Origin: Coptis chinensis
Lineage: Eukaryota > Streptophyta > Magnoliopsida > Ranunculales > Ranunculaceae
DNA: 64,000 bases
Assembly (NCBI GenBank): GCA_015680905.1
Contig: CM027383.1
Location: 95,740,001 to 95,804,000, forward strand
Direction of reading: 5' to 3'
In this document: positions 37,425 through 47,880 of the stretch, one piece after another
How positions within the stretch are numbered: the first letter of the stretch is position 1
Layout of the letters: each line of letters opens with the position of its first letter
Notes under the pieces: model-generated
Told to the model about the DNA's origin: nothing
Database searches by the model: none
The model's input: the letters and a program-made list of their open reading frames with translations, nothing else
Position numbers and translations under genes: made by a program

Positions 37425-39754
37425 AACGCAGAGGTGAGAAAATCAACCGGAAGAAGGTTGAGCAAAAGAAGAGGGACCGAAGACATCTCTGACTCTAGCT
37501 CGGATACTGAGATAGATCGAGAAGATCAAAGAAGGGGGCCTGTTTCTGGAGCAAGAAATGTTGGTGTGGGCTCTGGTAACCGTTCTTTGGGTAGACGACC
37601 TGTGGAGCGGGGTGAGAGTGATAAGGGTGGACGTGGAAGTGGGAGTGCTGGGGGGAGTCAGGGAGGTGGTGATGCTCCCGCTCCATTTCTTTGAGCCTCG
37701 GTTGAAGAGGTGAACTGAATATGGCGAAAGCCCGAGAGGTGGCTAAGAGACGCCGACTGAAGTCTGAGGAACGACCTGTTATGTTGGAAGGTCGTACTTC
37801 ATCAGGTCGGGCTCCTTTAAAAAGGATGAATATGAATGAGCTGGCAGTTGATGTCGGTGTTACTAATGCTAGGGGCAAGAAGAAAGCTAGTGACACCGAA
37901 GCTAACTACCCAAAAATATAAAGGGTCTGGCAGTACATTCCAAGGTGATGAGGCTGGTAAGTTTGACGTTCTGGATAGGACGGTCACCTATCTCGATCCC
38001 AGTGAGTGGGCTAACGCTGCTGGTGAAGAATAAAGACTGCAGTTTCAAGTCTTCACTGGTTGTGAATGGACTGCTAGAGATTATTGTTCTTGATTGGGAC
38101 AGGAACGCGCTGGAGACTGGAAAGGATCTGGAGGCAAATCTGAAAGACATAGATCGCTCGATCTATTTTGTAAGTATCTTTCCGATCTAAGCTTTGTTTT
38201 GTGTTTTGTGTTATTGATTTTTGACTTATTTTGTTGGTTTGTCAGGTTTTTGCTATATATAGGAAGTTGAAAGAGATGGTAGTTATTTCTGACTTGTACA
38301 AGAAGGAGCTGGAGGTTGCCAAGGAGGCTTATGATAAACTGGTGGCTATGCAAGAGGTTGAACGAGCTGAAGTGGTGGGGTTAAGGGCTCAGGTCGGTGA
38401 CTTGGCTAGGAAGGTGGCTTTATTGCAGCCATCTATTAACTTTTCAAGGGTGGAGGTAGCGCATTGGATTGCTGAGAGCAAATAATCGCAGGCCATTGTT
38501 GAACGAGCAAGAAATGTTGGTGTGGGCTCTGGTAACCGTTCTTTGGGTAGACGGCTGTGGAGGGGGGTGAGAGTGATAAGGGTGGACGTGGAAGTGGGAG
38601 TGCTTGGGGAGTCAGGGAGGTGGTGATGCTCCCGCTCCATTTTGCAGGCCTCAGTTGAAGAGGTGAACTGAATGTGGCAAGCCTGAGGTGGCTAAGAGGA
38701 CGCGACCTGAAGTCTGAGGAACAACTGTTATGTTGGAAGGTCGTACTTCATCAGGTCGGGCTCCTTTAAAAAGGATGAATATGAATGAGCTGGCAGTTGA
38801 TGTCGGTGTTACTAATGCTAGGGGCAAGAAGAAAGCTAGTGACACTGAGCCAACTACCCAAAAATATAAAGGGTCTAGCAGTACGTTCCAAGGTGATGAG
38901 GCTGGTAAGTTTGACGTTCTGGATAAGACGGTCACCTATCTCGATCCCAGTGAGTGGGCTGACGCGGCTGATGAAGAATAAAGACTGCAGTTTCAAGTCT
39001 TCACTGGTTGCGAATGGACTGCTGGAAAGGATCTGGAGGCAAATCTGAAAGACATAGATCGCTCGATCTATTTTGTAAGTATCTTTCCGATCTAAGCTTT
39101 GTTTTGTGTTTTGTGTTTTGTGTTATTGATTTTTGACTTATTTTGTTGGTTTGTCAGGTTTTGGCTATATATAGGAAGTTGAAAGAGATGGCAGTTATTT
39201 CTGACTTGTACAAGAAGGAGCTAGAGGTTGCCAAGGAGGCTTATGATAAACTGGTGGCTATGCAAGAGGTTGAACGAGCTGAAGTGGTGGGGTTGGGGGC
39301 TCAGGTAGGTGACTTGGCTAGGAAGGTGGCTTTATTGCAACCATCTATTAACTTTTCAAGGGTGGAGGTAGCGCATTGGATTGCTGAGAGCAAATAATCG
39401 CAGACCATTGTTGAACGAGCTCAGAAAGAGTACAACGACCTGGTTGATCTGGTAGAGAGCGGTGATGTCTACATTATAGTGGATGATTATATGGAACTAG
39501 AACGTAAGTACAAAACCTTGAAAAGGTCTGTCGAAAGTGGGGTTGTAGCAGTAACTGTGGAAAGTATTACTGCAGATGCTAGTAGACGATCTGATCTGCC
39601 TACCGACCTGAGTGTTGCACCAGCTGCCGAACCAACTAAGGATGTTGCTTCTGAAGTGCTTGATGCAATTGGTAATCTAGCTGGTGGCTCTGTTAGTGAA
39701 GAGGGTTGCAATCTGGACCCCTTAAATGTGGAGAATTTGTCTTGTGTCAACTAA
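37425..39754 (+). pseudogene. Antisense extra ORF of the Tat element, third segment with introns
   Basis: This resumes after the 8.2 kb block. A basic, Ser- and Gly-rich stretch (SKRRGTEDISDSSSDTEIDR, 37476 on) is followed by NMNELAVDVGVTNARGKKKA, then a coiled coil (ELEVAKEAYDKLVAMQEVER) and a C-terminal acidic part (39479-39754). A spliceosomal-type intron divides it: 38170-38245 in the first copy and 39075-39157 in the second (GTAAGTATC...TTTGTCAG), with LYKKELEV downstream. The segment is internally duplicated (listed separately). Stops after EE and after ESK are present in both copies, so the protein was already broken before duplication. The coiled coil suggests a self-assembling or gag-like role, but the function is unknown. 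Confidence 0.6.
37551..39420. repeat. Large tandem duplication within the antisense ORF
   Basis: Unit 1 (37551-38506) and unit 2 (38507-39420) are about 95% alike by eye, with a period of 956 bp. Both start GCAAGAAATGTTGGTGTGG. Unit 2 lacks about 45 bp present in unit 1 (around 38078-38122), has several single-base losses at its start, and has an extra TTTTGTG in the intron. Only unit 2 runs on into unique sequence (CAGAAAGAGTACAACG). Confidence 0.9.
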
Positions 39755-40560
39755 TTTTGTTCTTCTTGTGATATATTTGATGGTGGGTGAATTTATTGAA
39801 CTATTTTTGTTGCTAATACTGATAACTGCAATTTTTTATGGCGATGCTGAGGTCATTTTTCTAGGATAACTTGGGGGCTTCTAGTATCTAACCGACTTTG
39901 TAGTAAGTAAAATAGTTAAATTACTTATTTGTTTTGAAACGAGATTATCTGTGAATTTGGAATGAATGTGATTGCTTCCCTTGGTTCTTGTTTTGTTATT
40001 TGACGACCTGTCCTGCATAGTAGTAAATTCGACGACCTGTCATATTTTGGTAGATTGATGCTTTTAGGTCGTCAGTATTTTTTGTACAACTGATAGATGC
40101 GTGTAGTTAACACCTAGGTTTCTTCATGTTCTTAGGTGTGTGTGGGTTGATGGAGTGGTTTCTTTTGGGGGAACTTTTTATTGATTTTTTACTGATAATT
40201 AGCCTTTGAGTGGTAATTATAGTAGAGTCAAATTTAATCCTTTCAAAGGCCTTAAGTTGACTTGTGGTTATTTTGGGGGTATCTTAGATTGGATTTGACT
40301 GATAATTAGCCTTTGCGTGGCAATTATAGTTAAATCGTGCTTAACCCTGGTGTTGGTGTTAAGTTAATTTGTGGTTCTTTTGGGGGACCGTGGATTGGAT
40401 TTGATTGATAATTAGCCTTTGCGTGGTAATTAAAGTTGAGTTGTTCTTAACCCTGGCATTGGTGTCAGGTCAGTTACTTTGATATCCCAGATCGGGCAGT
40501 GAGTGCAAGATGCGTTATACTCATGTAATGCAAGGAGAACACTTATACACGAAATGTTGA
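39755..40560. other. Spacer between antisense ORF and integrase, with tandem repeat
   Basis: This noncoding stretch contains three copies of a unit of about 107 bp. Landmark GATAATTAGCCTTTG falls at 40194, 40301 and 40407, each copy with TTTTGGGGG upstream and TTAACCCTGG or its decayed form downstream. The repeated TTTTGGGGG words look like polypurine-tract material. On the minus strand this is where such an element may initiate plus-strand synthesis. Confidence 0.6.
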
Positions 40561-41710
40561 TGAAATTTTATTCATATTAATTGATACATCTGGAGAAAAA
40601 TTATTGGTAAAAGCACTTGAGTAAAGATGTACATTCCAAGGTCAGGGAAACACATCCAGTAAGCTCCATTTCTAACGAATTTATAAACTATGTATGGGCC
40701 TTTCCAAGTTGGGTCAAGCTTGGCTGGTGCTAAGGTCCTTTTGAGGACTAGGTCGCCAACTTGGAAAGATCTTGGGATGACCTTCTTATTGTAAGATCGT
40801 TGAATGGTTTGGTGCTACCGAGCTAGGGATATTACAGCAATTTCACTGCGCTCTTCTTGGAGGTAAACTTCTTTGGATAAGATGTTGTCGTTTTCTCCTA
40901 ATTCGACGATGTCAGAACGTGTAGTTGTGATTGTAAATTCTGATGGTATTACTGCTTCTATTCTGAAGCAAAGTGTGAAAGAAGACTCGTTGGTACTCGT
41001 TCTAGTTGTTGTTCTGTATGCTCATAAAATGTTCTCGAGTTATTCTGGACATTGGCTTTTTTGCTCTCCAACTTCTTTTGGAGATTCTCTTTAATGGATT
41101 TGTTTGTGGCCTCTGCTTGGCCATTTCTTTGCGCGTATCTAGGTGTAGAAAATGCTTGGGTGATGCGCCACTTTTGTAGGAATACCTTGACTTGTGTGCC
41201 AGCAAATTGGGTTCCGTTGTCCATGATGAGGGTGTGGGGTAGACCATATATTGTGATAATATTGGTCTATATGAAGTTGATGACGTGGACTTCCTTAACT
41301 TGAACAAGTAGGATCGCCTTAACCCATTTGGTGAAGTAATCTGTTGCAGCCGGGACGTATTTGAGTCCTATTTTCTTTTGTAGGATAAATGGTCCCATGA
41401 TGTCTAGCCCCCCACATATGAAAAGGTCACGGGCTGGTTATATTAATCAACTCCCGTGCTGGACTTAGGTGGTTGTGACCAAATGTTTGACATTGGTGGC
41501 ATTTGAAAACATACTTCTTTGCCCCGAATCCCCGATGTGCATGCCTGACCAATAATATCCTTGAGCGATTGTTTTATGAGCCAGAGATCTTGCTCCTGCA
41601 TGTTGTCACATTCGCCTTTGGGAATTCCATTAAAGATGAATTGGCCTTCGCGTGGAGTTATGCACCTTAGGTAGGGGTCCTCCTGTGGATTTGCGAAACA
41701 ACCGTCCATT
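40560..41710 (-). pseudogene. Tat element integrase, decayed
   Basis: On the minus strand, C-terminal wording near 40600-40760 has LAPAKLDPTWKGPY-like remains. The core near 40958-41440 includes DNGTQFAGTQ (second catalytic Asp) and QRNGQAEATNK (with the catalytic Glu region). Upstream is W.MWG and a first-Asp region near 41410, then a zinc-finger remnant with CHQCQ near 41500. This enzyme would insert the cDNA into the genome. Stops and shifts break it into pieces (41224-40958, 41307-41002, 41709-41443). Confidence 0.8.
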
Positions 41711-43351
41711 GATCACGGTGTATCTAGGAGCGCGAAATTGTATGGCACGAGCATTCCTTGCCTTTGCTGGGAGCTCGCTATGTAAGATAAATTTCAGAAA
41801 TGGGCCTATCCACGATTAGGTGATCTCTTCTTCGATTGAGGGTTGGAAGTCCGTGAGGCTGTTGACACTTTCATGTTGGTAGTTGGACCTCTCTAGGATG
41901 TCAATGTAAACTGTTCTGGGACATGCATCTTAGGTTTTGAAGCTAAGAAAGTCAGGTTGTCTGCATGTCTGTTATTCTCTCGGGGAATATGTTCTAAGGA
42001 GAATGTTGTGAACGAGCTGATTATATCATTAACGACCTGAGCGTACTTGGCTAAGTTTGTTTCATTTGTCACATACTCTTTGGTGATCTGTTTGACGATT
42101 AGTTGTGAGTCAATGTAAGCTTTGAACTTTCGGACTTGTACGTAATTGTTGTGTCATGCAGAGGCCTGTGATTAACGCTTCATATTCTGCTTCATTGTTG
42201 GATGTTGCAAAATCGATCTTTATTGACTTTTGTAGTTGGGTTCCTTCTGGTGAAGTTAACACAGCCCCCAGTCCATTACCGATGTTGTTGCAAGCTCCAT
42301 TTACATAGAGGTGTCATGTGTCTGGGGTGGTTGGTTGATGGAGTGAAGTAATGGGCTCGGGTTCCCAGTTAATATCTTCGACGGGGAAGTCAGCAAGAAA
42401 GTCGACAACGACCTGCCCTTTGTGAGATGTTCTGGGAAAAATTTGATGTGATGTTCTCTGAGTTCTTCAGCCCAATTGGCCATGCAGGCTGTTTTGTTGA
42501 TAGAACTCAAGACCTGCTTGATGAGTACATCTATTAAGACCTTGATGCCATGAGCCTGGAAGTATGGTCGAAACTTGCGAGCAAAGTATAACAAAGATAA
42601 CATTGTTTTCTCAATTGGAGAGTAATATTTTTCTGAATCTGCCAATGTCTTGCTGGTGAAATAGACTAGTTTTTCGATTCCCTTGCTTTCGTGAAAGAGG
42701 ACCAAGCTGATGGTAAAATCAGTAGTCGCAAGGTAAAGCCCCATTGTTTCTCCTTCATTTGGTTTAGACAAGACGGGCGGAGTTGATAGGTAAGCCTTCA
42801 GGTCGTTAAAAGCTTTGTGGCATTCGTCTGTCCATGTGAATGTTGTGCCCTTCTTTAGTATTTGCAGGAACAGTCTGAATTTGTCAGATGTACGGGAGAT
42901 AAATCTGTTGAGGGCTGAAACCATGCCAGATAGCTTGTGTATTTGTTGTTTGGAAGTTGGTTCTGGAATTTAAAGGAGAGCTCGTATTTGTTCTGGGTTT
43001 GCTTCAATGCGTCTTTGTGAAACGAGGTATCCTAAGAATTTCCTAAGGCTACCCCAAATACGCATTTTGCTGGGTTGAGCTTCATCTTGTTTTGGCGCAA
43101 TCTTTCAAAGGCTTCTTGCAAGTGAGAAATGTAGTCGCTAGCCTTTACAATTTTGACTATCATGTCGTCTATGTAGACTTCCATAGTGTCGCCCAGCATG
43201 TCTTTGAACATTTTTGTGACAAGTCTCTAGTAGGTCGCTTTGGCGTCCTTAAAGCCGAATGGTAGGACATTGTAGCAGAACGTTCCTTGTTCGGTTATGA
43301 AGGACGTCTTTTCCTGGTCCTCTTCTGCAAGTGGTATATGATTGTATCCGC
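41711..43351 (-). pseudogene. Tat element RT C-terminal half and RNase H, decayed
   Basis: The minus strand begins with NHIPLAEEDQEKTSF just inside the Athila-like insertion, then FCYNVLPFG. The YIDDM catalytic box follows (near 43165), then SHLQEAF and the thumb. Then comes the RNase H linker and domain in the open frame 42924-42301 (KKGTTFTWTDECHKAFNDLK, LYLATTDFTISLVLF, ARKFRPYFQAHGIKVL). An in-frame TAG stands where the family has Gln in ATYQRLV (43227-43229). Downstream, 42300-41711 is heavily shifted. Confidence 0.85.
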
Positions 43352-44457
43352 TGATAAGAGCCCAAAACTGTAGTTTTAACCCCTTAACAATCGTACTTTT
43401 AGACCAATTATGTGAATAATAAGTAAGAGTTAATATTGATTACGTGTTTTTATGCATTTCAGGCTTCAAAGTCCATTATGTGCCAGAAATGTGCCACTTT
43501 AGCGAGATAAAGGAGCAAAGGTCGGTTGCTAAGGAGTTCTGTGATTAAAGGCCAATTTTCAAGAAGACAAAGCCTTTGTAAAGCCCGGTCAAAAGCTGAA
43601 AAGTCAAAGTCCACTTGGGAAACTTGATTGCACAAAGTCGTGACTTCCGAAGACCATATCTTTGGACTCGGACATCGAATTGGGCCTACCTTATGTCAAA
43701 ACGACCGGCTCGAAAAAGAGCTTTCCAATGGTCCAAGACTTGGCCCAATAAAAGGAGCAAAAGTGGACGAAATATCTGTCGAAGCCAACTACAGCTGAAG
43801 AGCCCATTTTGGACTAAAGAAATTGGGTTTTGGGCCCGATTTTCCGGCCCAAAACATGGCTCCAAGCCCATGCACGATTTTGGATCTGAAAGTATAAAAC
43901 AAAAGCTTGACTCTTTGTTAATGGTAGTTAGGTTAGGAAGTTAATGTTAATGGAGTTTAGGGTTAGAAAAAGATAGATCTAGATTAGTTTTTAGATCTAG
44001 ATCTAGTTTTTACATTCATTCAATTAGTTAGTTTAGAATCATATTTTAGTTTTTAGAATAAAGTAGTAGTTCTTCATTTCAATTTAGATTATTGCTTAAA
44101 TTCTTATTTAGATTTAGTTGTCTTAAATTCATAATTAGTTATTCACAATCTTAGTTCTAAATTAGTTTTAATTTCGGTTTAATTTAATTATGTCTTATTG
44201 TTATTATTGTTCTTGTGTTGGGAATGGTAGTATAGAAGTTTCACATCAATCATTACTCTCACATTGTTCTTTTGTGTCGAGTAGTTGAATTCTAATTAAG
44301 TCTAGAGAGTTAAGAGTGGAGCGAATCCTTACTCATTATATTGCATGATTATGTTTTGAGAGTAAGAAGAATTGATTTAAAGCGTAAAAGCGGTGGGATT
44401 TAATTATTAGTGTTGTTAACATTAATATTTAGGATTCTACTATTTTTACGGTTATCA
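43352..44457 (+). repeat. 5' LTR of the Athila-like element
   Basis: It begins TGATAAGAGCCC and ends ACGGTTATCA. It is 1106 bp and nearly identical to the right LTR, with a few percent substitutions and small indels by eye, so insertion is fairly recent. Confidence 0.95.
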
Positions 44458-44475
44458 AATGGCGCCCGCTGCCAT
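44458..44475 (+). other. Primer binding site of the Athila-like element
   Basis: AATGGCGCCCGCTGCCAT directly follows the LTR. TGGCGCC is the usual start of plant gypsy primer sites. Confidence 0.8.
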
Positions 44476-45648
44476 CTTAATCTCATTCAAGACAAAATTC
44501 AATTGCTTGAATCAAGGGAAATCCCCATTCTCTACCCACCCCACCCTTTTAATTTTTTTCATTCTTATTTCTTGAATTTTCGGGCTGTTCCTTTGTTTTC
44601 AGGGCATAGGGGCTTGGATTCACAGCGAAAAACACTGCGGTGAAGGTATTTCTAAATTTTTGAAAATTCTGAAAATTTTCATACATAACATTTAATGTGT
44701 TGTTGATTTACTGGAATATTTTCAGATTTTTCAAAGTTGGTTTACCTTGTGAAAAAAATACGATCTTTACAGTGCTGCATTTCAGTTTTCACACCGTATG
44801 TTCTTGAAAAACAGACGAGTAAGGTTACTTAGGGAGTTCTAAAAATTCTATAATTTTTACAGGAGTATCTATCCTAAGTCAGGAGTTTGTAGTAAAAATT
44901 TGACGAGTTTTTGATTTGTTTTGACCACCTAAATAGTAGAGTATTTCCAGTGTGTTCCTGCAGTGTTGCAAACACTTAATATCTGGAACACCAGCCGATA
45001 AGGAGAGGTTGTAGAACTCCAATTGCTTTAAAATTTTTACAGGAACAAGTAGGATCTGTCAGGAGTCTCCAGTAAAAATTTGGCAATTTTTGACTTTGTT
45101 TTGATGGGTTAACCATTCGGTTGTTTGTATTGTATCCAAAAACTGTTTTGCAAACTTTGCAGGGCAGTAGAGGGAATTTCATAGCTTCGATTGATCTGAA
45201 ATTGTACAGGCTACTTGATAGATGTCTTAGCAAATTACTGTAAAAATTTCAAATTTTTTGGAGTACGATAAAAGGCCTAAAACTCGAAAACCCTGAAGCG
45301 CTTGACCAGCGCCCAAACCCGGCGACCGCGCCAAAAAACGGACATTCGAAAAAACAGAGGGCACCCGCGCCCTCGAAGGAAAATTCAGCGTGAATAGCCC
45401 AATTTTCACGGGTTAGTTCAAATTTCTATTTCTTCAAGTTATTCATTGTTTCTAACTTATTAAATACACTGAGATCGCGTATACAAAGCTATTTATTCAA
45501 AACGCGTAGCAAGGAGGCATTCAGGTACTCTTTCTTCCACTCCTCGCCTCTTTTGTCAAAGGAGTTTTAATTCTAGTATAATCGGGCTTGTTTTTGTAAA
45601 AATAAATACAACCGCCTATCTAGAATTTCACACACTACACTTGCATCA
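44476..45648 (+). other. Leader of the Athila-like element
   Basis: A noncoding leader with three diverged copies of a unit of about 170 bp. Landmark AAAAATTTGRC(G/A)A(G)TTTTTGA at about 44893, 45075 and (weaker) 45240 follows AAAATTTTTACAGGA words. There is no reading frame of note. Confidence 0.5.
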
Positions 45649-46336
45649 ATGGCTAAAGAACAAGAGACTCCCTCTCTCGATTTTTATAAAGCCCTAAGCG
45701 ATGGCCCTAAGTAGGTGCATCGTTCTTTCTGCAGGGACCTAGTGGGGGATTTTTGAATCCCCTAATATATTTAACTTGTTACCGGGTTTTCATGGTTTAG
45801 ACCCGAGAAGCCTTACCAAAGACATCGTAGGATAGACCAAGCTCTCACTATATTCCATCATCCTAGCGTAAGTTTGGATCAAGTTAAACTTAGGGTGTTT
45901 CCTTTCACCCCTAGCCGACAATCGACGTCTTGGTTAAGCGCCCAAGCGCCAAACTCTCAGTAGACTCATGGGCTCAACTTGTTCAATTGTTCATGGAACA
46001 ATTTTACCCACCACTAAAGGCGGATGAAATGCTTCACAAGATTCATTTCTTTGACTAGAATCCTCATGAATCCTTTTTGAGGAGGCACGGAATCGTTTCA
46101 GCGATCTTCTCGTTGAATGCCCGCATCATAATCTTGCGAAAGACACGCTTGTTCGTGTTTTCTTCAAGGGGCTTTCACATTATCATAAGGAGGTTCTAGA
46201 TATCATGACTGGGGGTAGTTTTCTTAGTAAAGGAGCCTTGGAGGCTTATAAATTCTTAGAAGATCAATCTAAGAAGAACAACAATTGGGGAGGTAGCGAT
46301 TCCTCCCGCTCCTCTCCTTCTTCTCTTGAGGGTTAA
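45649..46336 (+). pseudogene. Athila-like gag, decayed
   Basis: The ATG at 45649 opens MAKEQETPSLDFYKALSDGP and then a stop. Typical gypsy gag wording reappears downstream in shifted frames: RNRFSDLLVECPHHNLAKD, FFKGLSHYHKEVLD, GGSFLSKGALEAYKFLED, then a Ser-rich end (about 46085-46336). Many stops are present. Confidence 0.75.
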
Positions 46337-47449
46337 ACATGATCCCGAGCTTAAAACTCTTATCGATGCCCTCACTAAAAGGTAGATGTCATCTCGTTCA
46401 ACAACAACCCACTCCGGTCATGAACATTAACTCTACTTCGTTGTAATGTGCATTTGTAGTCTTGAGCATTCCGACTTCTATCATTCCTCTTGTCTATGCA
46501 CAAACACCACCACAACCATCACACTTCAACCCGGTTAACTTCAACATCAAGGATAAAGGGAACTTAGGTGACCAGAATAGAGGTTTAGTACCCATAACCC
46601 GGAACTATCAACATCAAGACATGAGCGGCTCAACAAGCTTTAATTCCAATACAACCATCTACGGACAAAGTAGTAGTGACTTTGTTGGAGAAACAAAATC
46701 AAATTATGCAACAAAACTCGACTTGATGAAAGATCGGATGATCAAAACTCTAATATGATGAAACAAAGCGATACAAATGATGCGGTCTTTGTGCCAAAAG
46801 GTTATTGACATGTCTTCTAACCAAAATAATAACCAAACCCGGCGTGTTTCCAAGTCAGCGGTGCCTAATCCTAAGTCGACAAACACCGCCTTTGAAATAA
46901 AGCGATTATTTACTATAATGGTAATATAAACCAAAGGGGACTTCTGGTGCAGTCACTACCGCCGTTCGGTAGTAGTTGTAACCAAGTGACTATGCCTAAA
47001 GATTACCCACAAACTAAAAATGATACCATACCAAATACTATAATAGAAACCGAAGACCACAATTTGTAGAATTACCCGGTTAAACCCATGACCAAAAGGA
47101 AAACATTACAAGACCCAATAATAGAAAGTGAAGACCTACACACGTAGAGGTTCCAATATAGACACCTAGATGGAAAAGCGGCTAGAGATAAAGCAAAAAG
47201 ACTAATAATACTTTTATCCCTTCTACTCAAAAAGGGCGACAATTTTGATGAGATTAGGGAAGTGTTTAAAATTTGACTATAAACCTACCTTTTCTAGAAG
47301 CTATAAAAAGTCTACTGGACACGCTAAGTTTCTAAAAGAGTTGTGCACCAAGAAGAGGAAAACCAACATACCCACGAAGCATTCTTAAGCTGAATAATAT
47401 CACTCTTTATCCGACATACTTGAATTGTTAAGTACAAGGACCCTGAATT
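46337..47449 (+). other. Gag-protease linker of the Athila-like element
   Basis: Pro/Asn/Gln-rich coding remains (open frame 46462-46758 with FNPVNFNIKDKGNLGDQNRG), then heavily interrupted sequence. It matches the poorly conserved gag C-terminus of such elements. Confidence 0.45.
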
Positions 47450-47880
47450 AGATCTCTAATCGTACAATGCACCTTAGGTAATACCTTCATAACAACTGCT
47501 TTATTAGACACGGGGCGAGTGTTAACTTACTCCCTTTTTATTTATATAAACAACTAGGTCTAACAAAACTTCAACCAACCAAAATGATTTTGCAGTTAGC
47601 CCGATCGTTCTATTAAGTATCCGAGGGTGTAGTTGAAAATATTCTCATTAAAGTTCGGGATTTTTACTATCCGGCCGACTTTGTTATTCTTGACACGAAG
47701 TTGCTCATGATTCCATTCCCATCATCTTAGGCGTTCTTTCTTGGCGGCCGTCAATGCCCAAATCAATTGTCGGGATGGCTCAATGACTCTTTCTTTTGGA
47801 AATCTTTCGTAGAAGTTAACATGTTTAGACAAAAACAGGGGACAACTAGGTTTTTTGTAGAAGGGGAAGTGAAGTCCATT
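47450..47880 (+). pseudogene. Athila-like aspartic protease, decayed
   Basis: The active-site region reads LLDTG (47501-47515), but one G is missing after it, which moves GASVNLLP into another frame. Next comes FYLYKQLGL wording in the shifted frame, the IILGRSFLAA flap-side motif with frame damage (about 47720-47745), and NCRDGSMTLSFGN in the open frame at 47767. This is the retropepsin that would cut the polyprotein. It is inactive as it stands. Confidence 0.8.

Noticed and set aside
37495..38935. Long minus-strand frames (Phe/Ser-rich) over the antisense ORF
   Set aside because: They mirror the Arg/Lys/Glu-rich plus-strand coding remains in the complementary frame and are shadows.
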